A stretch of DNA of 31,409 nt from an uncultured Paraprevotella sp. GTDB taxonomy: Bacteria; Bacteroidota; Bacteroidia; Bacteroidales; Bacteroidaceae. A program made the position numbers and the translations under genes. Under the pieces are notes generated by a model that saw only the letters and a program-made list of their open reading frames with translations, searched no databases and was not told the DNA's origin. The stretch lies in the NCBI GenBank assembly GCA_900766785.1, contig CAAFWT010000066.1, positions 1-31,409 of the forward strand, given 5' to 3'. Position 1 is the stretch's first letter. Each line of letters opens with the position of its first letter. Below are positions 14,732 through 22,448 of this stretch, piece after piece.

Positions 14732-16072
14732 ATGAGTAAACGAATGGGAACCTTGTGCGCCCTAATCCTCACCCTGTGGGGCACGGCACACGCACAAGCC
14801 TCCTGGAATCTGGAACAGTGCATTGAACATGCCCTGCAGAACAATATTCAGATTCAGAAAAACCGCATCAGCGAGGAAAAGGGAGACGTGACTCTGTGGA
14901 AGAACCAGGGTGCCTTCTTCCCCAGCCTTAGTTTCAGCACCACCCAGAGCATGGGATACCGCCCCTTTGAGACTGGAACCAACATCGTACAGAACGGGCA
15001 GGTAACCAACACCAGCAACAAGGTAACCTACCAGGGCAGCTACGGACTCAATGCCCGGTGGACCATTTGGGACGGAGGCATTAACCTGAAAAACGTGGAG
15101 TACCAGAAACTCCAGAACGATGCCGCCAAGCTCACCACTGAGCAGAGCGAACTCACCATACAAGAGCAGATAGCTCAGCTCTACGTGCAGATTATGTACA
15201 CCAAGGAGGCTGTGAACGTGAACGAGAAACTCCTCAAGACGGCACAGAGCCAATATGACAGAGGAGTGGAAATGATGCAGCAGGGACAGATGGCCAAAGC
15301 CGATGTGGTACAGCTGGAAGCTCAGCTCAGCAGTGCCAAATATGACGTCACCAACAGCCAGACACAACTGCTCAACTACAAAAGACAGCTTAAGGCTCTG
15401 CTCGAGCTGGATCTCAACACCACATTTGACGTAAGCGGACAGATACCCAGCGACCAGCAGGTCATGGACATGATACCCAGCGCACAGGAAGCCTATGCAC
15501 AGGCCCTCAACACCAGGCCCGAAATCAAAAGTGCACTCCTTGCCATCGAAGCTGCCGACATGCAACTCGACATTGCTCGCAGGGGATACTACCCCACGCT
15601 AAGCCTCTCTGCCAGCCTGGGAGACAGCCACTACAGCGCCAGCAAAAACAATGTAGGAAAGCAGATGAAGGACAACCTCAATTTGAGCGCAGGCATCACC
15701 GTGAGTGTTCCCATCTTTGACAACCGGCAGAACAGAGCAAACGTCAAGACTGCCATTCTGGAACAGGCCAATACCAAACTGGATCTGCAGGACAAGAAAA
15801 ATACACTGAGCAGCACCATTGAGCAATATTGGATCAATGCTGTCAGCAACCAACAGAACTTCATAGCTGCCAAGGACAGAGTAAAAAGTCAGGAAGCCAG
15901 TTACGAACTGCTTAATGAGCAATTCCAAAACGGGCTGAAGAACACCGTGGAGGTACTGCAGGGCAGGGACAACCTCATCAGCGCTGAACAGGACCTGCTG
16001 CAGAGCAAATACACCACACTGCTCAACATACAGCTACTCAAGTTCTACACAGGAGAGAAAATCGACCTGTGA
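14732..16072 (+). CDS. TolC-family outer-membrane efflux channel
   Basis: The mature protein would form the trimeric outer-membrane duct of a tripartite export pump. The 446-residue product has a signal peptide (MSKRMGTLCALILTLWGTAH, cut after AQA) and two OEP repeats. The first starts SWNLEQCIEHALQNNIQIQ and the second is around ALNTRPEIKSALLAIEAADM, each with long Gln/Asn-rich helices that form the periplasmic tunnel. The C-terminus, YTTLLNIQLLKFYTGEKI, is typical. An in-frame ATG at 14714 would add six residues. I prefer 14732 because AAGGA lies about 10 bases upstream and the signal peptide is cleaner. It leads the adaptor, ATPase and permease genes. Confidence 0.92.
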   Translation: MSKRMGTLCALILTLWGTAHAQASWNLEQCIEHALQNNIQIQKNRISEEKGDVTLWKNQGAFFPSLSFSTTQSMGYRPFETGTNIVQNGQVTNTSNKVTYQGSYGLNARWTIWDGGINLKNVEYQKLQNDAAKLTTEQSELTIQEQIAQLYVQIMYTKEAVNVNEKLLKTAQSQYDRGVEMMQQGQMAKADVVQLEAQLSSAKYDVTNSQTQLLNYKRQLKALLELDLNTTFDVSGQIPSDQQVMDMIPSAQEAYAQALNTRPEIKSALLAIEAADMQLDIARRGYYPTLSLSASLGDSHYSASKNNVGKQMKDNLNLSAGITVSVPIFDNRQNRANVKTAILEQANTKLDLQDKKNTLSSTIEQYWINAVSNQQNFIAAKDRVKSQEASYELLNEQFQNGLKNTVEVLQGRDNLISAEQDLLQSKYTTLLNIQLLKFYTGEKIDL

Positions 16073-16131
16073 CACAAATATCTACATTCCGTCTCATCAA
16101 ATACAGTAAGTAACAGACTCACATAAGAAGT

Positions 16132-17301
16132 ATGAAAACAAATACCATCAAGGCTACCCAGGCACTCATCATGCTCTTCGCCACACTCATCATGGCAGCA
16201 TGTGCCCAGAAGAAAGGATTCACCTACAGCGAAGCCGAAGCCACCAAGCAGGACATCGTCACCAGTGTGACAGCCACAGGTACCATAGAACCCGTCACCA
16301 GCGTGGATGTGGGTACACAGGTGAGTGGTATCATCAGCAAACTCTATGTTGACTACAATAGCGAAGTGAAGGCAGGACAGGTAATAGCCGAATTGGACCG
16401 AACCAACCTCATAAGCGAACTCAGCAGCGCACAGGCCATGCTCAAGAGCGCACAGAGCAACCTCGACTACCAGAAGACCAACCATGATCGCTACAAGGCA
16501 CTCTATGACAAAGGCCTCATCAGTGCCAATGACTACGAGCAGGCCCGACTCTCCTATGTGCAGGCTCAGCAGCAGACACAGCAGCAAAAGGAAAACGTGA
16601 AGAAGGCACAGACCAATCTGGGATATGCCACCATCACCAGCCCCATTGACGGCGTGGTGCTCAGCAAGGAAGTGGAAGAGGGACAGACGGTGGCTTCAAG
16701 CTACAACACCCCCACCCTCTTCAAGATAGCACGTGACCTCACCGACATGAGAGTGATAGCCGACGTGGACGAAGCCGACATAGGTGACGTAAGAGAAGGA
16801 CAGAGAGTGAACTTCACCGTGGATGCCTTCCCCGATGACACCTTCCAGGGAGAAGTCACACAGGTAAGACAGCAAGCCGCCACTGAAAGCAACGTGGTCA
16901 CCTATGAAGTGGTCATCAGCGCTCCCAACCAGGACCTCAAGCTCAAGCCCGGACTCACAGCCAACGTGGTCATCTATACCCTCGAGGTCAAGGACGTCAT
17001 AGCAGTACCCAGCAAGGCTCTCAGGTTCACACCACGTGAAGCCATGCTCAACGAAGATGAGACCATCAGCGACACGGATGCTCAGGATAAGGTGTGGACC
17101 AGAGAAGGCACTTGCCTCAAGGCTATACCCGTAAGCGTGGGAGTCACCAATGGCATGCTCACACAGATAACCAGCGGACTGAAGGCAGGAACCAAGGTTC
17201 TCACCGATGTCACAGCACAACAGCCCGAAGAGGAAGAGCAGGCACAACAGAGCAATCCATTCATGCCCCGACCAGGAGCAAAGAAGAACACCAAGAAATG
17301 A
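16132..17301 (+). CDS. MacA-like periplasmic adaptor (HlyD/membrane fusion protein)
   Basis: This 389-residue adaptor would bridge the inner-membrane ABC permease and the TolC-like channel. It has a lipoprotein signal with lipobox MAAC (Cys about 24), so it is probably lipid-anchored in the inner membrane. Domain order is typical: barrel-sandwich start VTATGTIEPVTSVDVGTQVSG, an alpha-hairpin rich in Gln (about 100-165), the lipoyl second half ITSPIDGVVLSKEVEEGQTV, a beta-barrel, and a membrane-proximal domain. The tail is Glu/Gln/Lys-rich. Its stop codon overlaps the ATPase start by 4 bases. The substrate is unknown; relatives export macrolides, peptides or lipids. Confidence 0.92.
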   Translation: MKTNTIKATQALIMLFATLIMAACAQKKGFTYSEAEATKQDIVTSVTATGTIEPVTSVDVGTQVSGIISKLYVDYNSEVKAGQVIAELDRTNLISELSSAQAMLKSAQSNLDYQKTNHDRYKALYDKGLISANDYEQARLSYVQAQQQTQQQKENVKKAQTNLGYATITSPIDGVVLSKEVEEGQTVASSYNTPTLFKIARDLTDMRVIADVDEADIGDVREGQRVNFTVDAFPDDTFQGEVTQVRQQAATESNVVTYEVVISAPNQDLKLKPGLTANVVIYTLEVKDVIAVPSKALRFTPREAMLNEDETISDTDAQDKVWTREGTCLKAIPVSVGVTNGMLTQITSGLKAGTKVLTDVTAQQPEEEEQAQQSNPFMPRPGAKKNTKK

Positions 17302-18059
17302 TGGAGCAGGATAACCGTAAGGTCGTGATAGAACTGCAAAACGTGAAAAGGGAATTCCACGTGGGCAGTGAGACCGTAAAGGCACTCCGAGGAGTGAGCT
17401 TCAAGATTCACGAAGGTGAGTTCGTAACCATCATGGGCACGTCCGGCTCAGGAAAGAGTACCTTACTCAACCAGTTGGGCTGCCTGGACACACCCACCAG
17501 CGGCGAATATATCCTGGACGGGGTGCATGTGCGCACCATGAGGCGGTCAGAGAGAGCCATACTGAGAAACAGAAAGATAGGATTCATCTTCCAGAACTAT
17601 AACCTGCTACCCAAGACCACAGCAGTGGAAAACGTGGAACTGCCACTCATGTACAACAAGCGATACAACGCGAAACAGAGGAGGCAGGCAGCCATAGAGG
17701 CACTGCAGGCTGTGGGACTGGGGGACAGACTGGACCACAAGAGTAATCAGATGTCGGGAGGACAGATGCAGAGAGTGGCCATAGCACGGGCACTCGTCAA
17801 CAATCCCGCCGTGATTCTGGCCGACGAAGCAACAGGAAACCTGGACACACGCACCAGTTTCGAGATTCTCGTGCTCTTCCAGCAGCTCCACCGTCAGGGA
17901 CGCACCATCATCTTCGTCACGCACAACCCCGAAATAGCACAGTACAGCAGCCGGAACATCATGCTGCGTGACGGGAACATCAAAGAAGACAAGGAAAATA
18001 CAAACATCCAGGATGCTGCAGCAGCGCTTGCCGCACTGCCTAAACCTGTGGACGACTGA
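17298..18059 (+). CDS. ABC transporter ATPase, MacB/LolD type
   Basis: This 253-residue nucleotide-binding subunit powers the pump. Walker A is GTSGSGKS (47-54), the Q-loop Gln is about 99, the signature is MSGGQMQRVAIARAL (152-166), Walker B is ILADEA (173-178) followed by TGNLD, and the switch His is about 209 in FVTHN. LolD/MacB-type sequence hallmarks are clear. The start at 17298 gives the usual N-terminus and a 4-base overlap with the adaptor gene; a second ATG follows directly at 17301. A longer upstream open frame exists but lies inside the adaptor gene. In E. coli MacB the ATPase and permease are fused, whereas here they are separate genes. Confidence 0.95.
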   Translation: MMEQDNRKVVIELQNVKREFHVGSETVKALRGVSFKIHEGEFVTIMGTSGSGKSTLLNQLGCLDTPTSGEYILDGVHVRTMRRSERAILRNRKIGFIFQNYNLLPKTTAVENVELPLMYNKRYNAKQRRQAAIEALQAVGLGDRLDHKSNQMSGGQMQRVAIARALVNNPAVILADEATGNLDTRTSFEILVLFQQLHRQGRTIIFVTHNPEIAQYSSRNIMLRDGNIKEDKENTNIQDAAAALAALPKPVDD

Positions 18060-18088
18060 ACACTACACCATACAGACACAGAGAAGAT

Positions 18089-19312
18089 ATGAGCATAAAA
18101 AACCTGTTGAAAGTGGCCATCACTGCCATACTCAGCAATAAGTTCCGATCCTTCCTCAGCATGCTGGGCATCATCATAGGAGTGGCAGCCGTCATCATCA
18201 TGATGGCCATCGGACAAGGATCCAAGCAAAGTGTAAGGGAGGAACTCAGCAAGATGGGTACCAACCTGCTCACACTCAGGCCAGGAGCCGACCGCAGAGG
18301 AGGAGTAAGGCGAGACCCAAGCTCCATGCAGACACTCAAGATGGCTGATTACCAGAGCCTCATCTCAGATGCCACACTCATCACACACATCAGTCCCGAA
18401 GTGACCAGCAGCGGACAGGTCATCCATGGTGCCAACAACACCACATCCTCACTCTATGGAGAATCACCCGAATACCTGGACATCAAACTCTGGACCGTGG
18501 AGGAAGGAGACTGCTTCACAGAGGAAGATGTGCGCAAGAGCGCCAAGGTGTGCGTGGTGGGAAGAACCGTTGTGGAGGAACTCTTCGGTGACAAATACGC
18601 ACCATGCGTGGGCAAGACCATACGATTCAAGAGCATACCTTTCCGCATAGTGGGTGTGCTGAAGTCCAAGGGATACAACTCCTGGGGCATGGACCAGGAC
18701 AACGTACTCATAGCACCCTACACCACCGTCATGAAGCGCATAGCCGCACAGACCTATTTCAACAGCATCAACATGAGTGCGCTGAGCGAAGACCTCAGTG
18801 AGGAAGCTATCGACGAAATCACACAGATCATTCGCCGCAATCATAAGCTCAAGGAGGATGCCGAGGACGACTTCACCATACGCTCACAGCAGGAGATGAT
18901 GGAGACCATGGGCAGCACCATGGACACCATCACCATCATACTGGTGGTGGCAGCCGCATTCTCTCTGCTCGTGGCAGGAATAGGCATCATGAACATCATG
19001 CTGGTGAGTGTCACCGAGCGTACCAAAGAGATTGGTCTGCGCATGTCGGTAGGAGCACGCGGAGTGGATATCATGAGCCAGTTCCTCATCGAGAGCATAA
19101 TGATTTCACTCACCGGAGCCATTCTGGGAGTCTTTCTTGGGTATGGAGGCAGCTGGATAGCCTCCACCTTCTTCGCCCTACCCAGCAATGTACCCTTCTG
19201 GAGTGTGGGTGTAAGCTTCTGTGTGTGTGCATTCATAGGAGTCTTCTTCGGATACGTGCCCGCCAGAAAAGCAGCACGCATGGACCCCATCGAAGCACTC
19301 AGATACGAATAA
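18089..19312 (+). CDS. MacB-type ABC transporter permease (FtsX-like)
   Basis: This 407-residue inner-membrane permease pairs with the ATPase upstream. The first helix (about 20-43, MLGIIIGVAAVIIMMAIGQG) is followed by a large periplasmic MacB_PCD domain starting EELSKMGTNLLTLRPG. Three more helices (about 285-310, 330-360 and 370-395) then form the FtsX domain with GIGIMNIMLVSVTERTKEIG and KAARMDPIEALRYE, both strong family signatures. Length is normal. It starts 29 bases after the ATPase gene. Mechanotransmission rather than substrate passage through the membrane is the known mode for this class. Confidence 0.95.
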   Translation: MSIKNLLKVAITAILSNKFRSFLSMLGIIIGVAAVIIMMAIGQGSKQSVREELSKMGTNLLTLRPGADRRGGVRRDPSSMQTLKMADYQSLISDATLITHISPEVTSSGQVIHGANNTTSSLYGESPEYLDIKLWTVEEGDCFTEEDVRKSAKVCVVGRTVVEELFGDKYAPCVGKTIRFKSIPFRIVGVLKSKGYNSWGMDQDNVLIAPYTTVMKRIAAQTYFNSINMSALSEDLSEEAIDEITQIIRRNHKLKEDAEDDFTIRSQQEMMETMGSTMDTITIILVVAAAFSLLVAGIGIMNIMLVSVTERTKEIGLRMSVGARGVDIMSQFLIESIMISLTGAILGVFLGYGGSWIASTFFALPSNVPFWSVGVSFCVCAFIGVFFGYVPARKAARMDPIEALRYE

Positions 19313-19410
19313 TCCACACATAGCCCCTGGGCACGCCATCGGACAGAGAAATATAGAATCGTAAAACATCAAAATCAAGAGCCGGCCACAGGACACAAGA
19401 AGACGTATTG

Positions 19411-20673
19411 ATGGAGAGAAACGAAAAGAGTTTCCACATATTGGAGATAGCCATACACCTGATGACGTGGATGGTATTCTTCTTCTTCCCGCAGAGATTT
19501 TTCGTGCGGGAAGACGGCTTTTCTGACACCTTTGCCCACGTGGAGCCCTTCATCCTGAGTATAGGTCTGCTCATCATCGGATTCTATATCAATTACTTTT
19601 GGATAGTGCCGCGAATGCTCAAGACAGGTATCGTAAGGCGTCTGGTGCTGATCAACACATGCTACTTCATCATCCTTCAGGTTACAAGTGTGGTATGGGA
19701 CACATCGGCACACGCCTTTCACCAGAAAGAGAACCTCAACAGATGGGAGATGTCCTACACCTTCCCATGCCAGAGGAAAGGACAGGCCTCCAGTGATTCC
19801 TTGCAATATCCTCTGCACCAACAGAATATGAATCTCTCCTGCAAGATAGAGGACCTCTACAACGAACACGGTACACTCAGCCCAACTCCAAAGCCATCTC
19901 TCCCCGAACATAAAAACTTCCTGGCACTGCTGGGGGTCGAAACCGCCGACAAATGGGGACCATGGATTTCACTGGGACGCAACTTCCTTGTATATACCCT
20001 TCTGGTACTGCTCTGCTTGGTTCTGCGCATGGCATTCAGATTCCGCCAGGAGGAGATGGCGCGCAAACAGGCCGAACTGAAACAGACTGAGACCGAGCTG
20101 CAGAGCCTCAGAAACCAGATAAGCCCTCACTTCCTGCTCAATACCCTCAACAATATCTATGCACTTATCATCATGGACCAGGCCAAGGCACAGGAGGCCA
20201 TCATCAACCTGAGCCGACTGCTGAGCCGCATGCTCTACCATGAGCGGGACACCTATGTGACACTGGAACGAGAAGTGGATTTCCTGCGCTCATATGTGGA
20301 CCTCATGCAACTGCGCATATCACATAGCGTGGACGTGACGTTTGACACCCACATCGACAATTGCCGACAAATGACCATAGCACCCTATATCCTGGTCTCT
20401 CTGGTTGAGAACGCTTTCAAGCATGGCATTCGCGGCAATCAGGGATACATACACGTACACATACAAGCATCCGACCAGATTGGAGTCATCAAAGCCGAGA
20501 TTCGCAACAGCAACTATCCCAAGTCACATGACGACAAAAGCGGTCACGGAGTGGGACTGGTACAGGTGCAAAGAAGGCTTGACCTGGTATACCCCGACCG
20601 ATACGTGTGGAACAAGGGTGTAGACACGGAGCGGAATGAATATTATTCAATACTGACAATTCACACAAAATGA
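19411..20673 (+). CDS. LytS/YehU-type sensor histidine kinase
   Basis: This 420-residue membrane kinase of the His_kinase (PF06580) class autophosphorylates at His240 in NQISPHFLLNTLNNIY, the hallmark of this group. The ATP-binding part contains IAPYILVSLVENAFKHGI (N-box) and a G-box HGVGLVQVQRRL. Four hydrophobic segments (about 11-30, 47-66, 77-96 and 191-207) anchor it. Between the third and fourth is a polar stretch of about 90 residues with several Cys, probably extracytoplasmic, which could be the sensing part. The start at 19411 uses ATG; a TTG one codon earlier is less likely. It overlaps the response-regulator gene by 4 bases. Confidence 0.93.
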   Translation: MERNEKSFHILEIAIHLMTWMVFFFFPQRFFVREDGFSDTFAHVEPFILSIGLLIIGFYINYFWIVPRMLKTGIVRRLVLINTCYFIILQVTSVVWDTSAHAFHQKENLNRWEMSYTFPCQRKGQASSDSLQYPLHQQNMNLSCKIEDLYNEHGTLSPTPKPSLPEHKNFLALLGVETADKWGPWISLGRNFLVYTLLVLLCLVLRMAFRFRQEEMARKQAELKQTETELQSLRNQISPHFLLNTLNNIYALIIMDQAKAQEAIINLSRLLSRMLYHERDTYVTLEREVDFLRSYVDLMQLRISHSVDVTFDTHIDNCRQMTIAPYILVSLVENAFKHGIRGNQGYIHVHIQASDQIGVIKAEIRNSNYPKSHDDKSGHGVGLVQVQRRLDLVYPDRYVWNKGVDTERNEYYSILTIHTK

Positions 20674-21407
20674 ACAAATTAACGTGTGCCATCGTAGATG
20701 ACGAACCTCTGGCCAGAGCCCTGCTGGAGAGTTACGTGCGCAAGACACCCTTTCTCACACTAAGGGGACAGTTTGAGAGTGCATCCTCGGCCCTCCACGA
20801 ACTCATATCAGACCCTGTGGATGTAGTCTTCCTGGACATTCAGATGCCCGACCTGAATGGGCTCCAGTTTTGCCATATGATACCCACTGTCACACGCGTA
20901 ATCTTTACCACAGCCTTCAGCGAATATGCCGTAGAGGGATTCCGTGTCAACGCATTGGACTATCTGAAGAAGCCCATCAACTATAATGAGTTTCTCGAGA
21001 GTGTCAACAAGGCACTGGTTTGGTTCAATCAGACGGCCACTGTGGATCAGCCGAATACGCTCACAGAGAACAAAGGAACCTCGCAAGGAGGATTTATCTA
21101 TGTAAAAAGCGGCTACCGACTGGTACAGATTTCCCTCGATAAACTGCTCTATGCTGAAGGGGTCAAGGACTATGTGAAGATATTTATTGAGGATGGAGAA
21201 CCCATCATGAGCATCATGAGTCTGAAAACCCTGGAGGAGAAACTACCCGCACCTCGGTTCAAGCGCATACATCGCTCCTTCCTGGTGCAGATGAACAAGG
21301 TGAACAGCATCTCCAAGTCGGTGCTCACCATAGGCTCCACAGAGTTGCCCATAGGAGAATCCTACAAGGAAGAACTCCAAAGATATGTCAACTCCCATAT
21401 CATATAA
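20670..21407 (+). CDS. LytTR-family response regulator
   Basis: This 245-residue regulator has an N-terminal receiver domain (about 3-120) with acidic pocket DDE (10-12), phospho-acceptor Asp56 in VVFLDIQMPDLNG, a Thr in FTTAFS, and the conserved Lys in LDYLKKP. A LytTR DNA-binding domain (about 143-243) follows, with FIYVKSGYRLVQISLDKLLY, RIHRSFLVQMNKV and LPIGESYKEEL. The kinase upstream is its obvious partner. Position directly after the pump genes suggests it regulates that operon. I could not identify a convincing LytTR direct repeat near the tolC promoter. Confidence 0.95.
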   Translation: MNKLTCAIVDDEPLARALLESYVRKTPFLTLRGQFESASSALHELISDPVDVVFLDIQMPDLNGLQFCHMIPTVTRVIFTTAFSEYAVEGFRVNALDYLKKPINYNEFLESVNKALVWFNQTATVDQPNTLTENKGTSQGGFIYVKSGYRLVQISLDKLLYAEGVKDYVKIFIEDGEPIMSIMSLKTLEEKLPAPRFKRIHRSFLVQMNKVNSISKSVLTIGSTELPIGESYKEELQRYVNSHII

Positions 21408-21510
21408 CAGCCAGGCAGGATGATTCTCTGCGAACCATACAAAACAAGAATAAAAAGAGACAAACAGGAGAAATCCGGTAAAGTGTAAACAATCAAAAAC
21501 ATCAAAGAAT

Positions 21511-22134
21511 ATGAAAAAGATTCTATTTGCAATTTTCGCCCTGCTCACAGTGACTGCAGGAGCCAAGTCGAATGTGGACTCCAAGTATCTGGCAGGTGGC
21601 GTACCCGAGGAGAACGGTATGGTCATCTTCCGCAAATCCTTCAGAGTGCCTGGCAAGACTCAGCAGGAGATACTCACCAAAGTACGCTCTTATGTGACCG
21701 AGGACCTCATAGCCAAGGGCATAGAAGGACTGCGCACGCGCATGATTTCCGATGGACAGGACGATGCCACCGTGGTGGCACGCGTGGAGGAGTATATGGT
21801 GTTCAAGAGCAAGCCACTCTATCTGGACCGCACACGATTCCGCTACCAGATCTCTGCCCAGGTAAAAGGCGACTGCGTGGACATGGAGATAGCACAGATA
21901 TCCTACTATTATATGGAACAGACCGATGGCACTAAGGGCGAATCCTACAAAGCTGAGGAATGGATTACCGACGAGGCCGCCATCGCCAAGAATGGCAAGA
22001 AGCTCTATCCACGCAGCGGCAAGTTCCGCATCAAGACCATCGACAGGACGGAAGAAATCTTCGCACAGGCTATCAGCAAGTTTGAAGAAAAGAAGATAGT
22101 GGAAGTGAAGACAGGAGTGGTGGTTACACAGTGA
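21511..22134 (+). CDS. DUF4468 domain protein, exported
   Basis: This 207-residue protein has a short signal peptide (MKKILFAIFALLTVTAGAKS). It shows features of the DUF4468 family with a TBP-like fold, common in Bacteroidetes: ENGMVIFRKSFRVPGKTQQE early, the central FRYQISAQVKGDCVDMEIAQISYYY, and a C-terminal FAQAISKFEE. The function is unknown and no catalytic motif is seen. It starts 103 bases after the LytTR regulator, with no clear promoter between, so it may be read from the same transcript. Confidence 0.8.
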   Translation: MKKILFAIFALLTVTAGAKSNVDSKYLAGGVPEENGMVIFRKSFRVPGKTQQEILTKVRSYVTEDLIAKGIEGLRTRMISDGQDDATVVARVEEYMVFKSKPLYLDRTRFRYQISAQVKGDCVDMEIAQISYYYMEQTDGTKGESYKAEEWITDEAAIAKNGKKLYPRSGKFRIKTIDRTEEIFAQAISKFEEKKIVEVKTGVVVTQ

Positions 22135-22203
22135 CCCTTTCCACCTCTCGTCAAGGAATATTTTTATCTATAGAGTACACATCACAGCAAACACACCTCA
22201 TTC

Positions 22204-22446
22204 ATGGCACAGTCAGAATTGGAAAAGGAGAGAGAGAAGGAACTGGAGCGCATCAGGCGCAAACGCTACAGACATACCCAGCACCAAGGACTCCGACAAG
22301 CTCTCAACATCATATTCATGTTGCTGGCCGTAGTGGGCCTTGTACTCTATTTCTGTAGCGATAACCATCATTTAGCAGCCCTCGCCATCATCGGCATGGG
22401 CATGCTTGTCAAAGTAGGCGAATTCTTTATTCGCTTTTTCATGTAG
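22204..22446 (+). CDS. Small two-helix membrane protein, unknown
   Basis: I do not recognise this 80-residue protein. The first 30 residues are highly charged (Glu/Lys/Arg: MAQSELEKEREKELERIRRK). Two hydrophobic segments follow (about 35-51 and 58-78), separated by the polar CSDNHH. By the positive-inside rule the charged N-terminus should be cytoplasmic. Its stop is two bases before the porin start, so translation is probably coupled. It looks like a real gene from codon use and spacing, but function is open. Confidence 0.65.
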   Translation: MAQSELEKEREKELERIRRKRYRHTQHQGLRQALNIIFMLLAVVGLVLYFCSDNHHLAALAIIGMGMLVKVGEFFIRFFM

Positions 22447-22448
22447 AT

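Noticed and set aside
14479..14739. Plus-strand open frame of 86 codons before the TolC-like gene
   Set aside because: The tolC promoter lies inside it, it overlaps the TolC start out of frame, and the product is a basic, family-less peptide.
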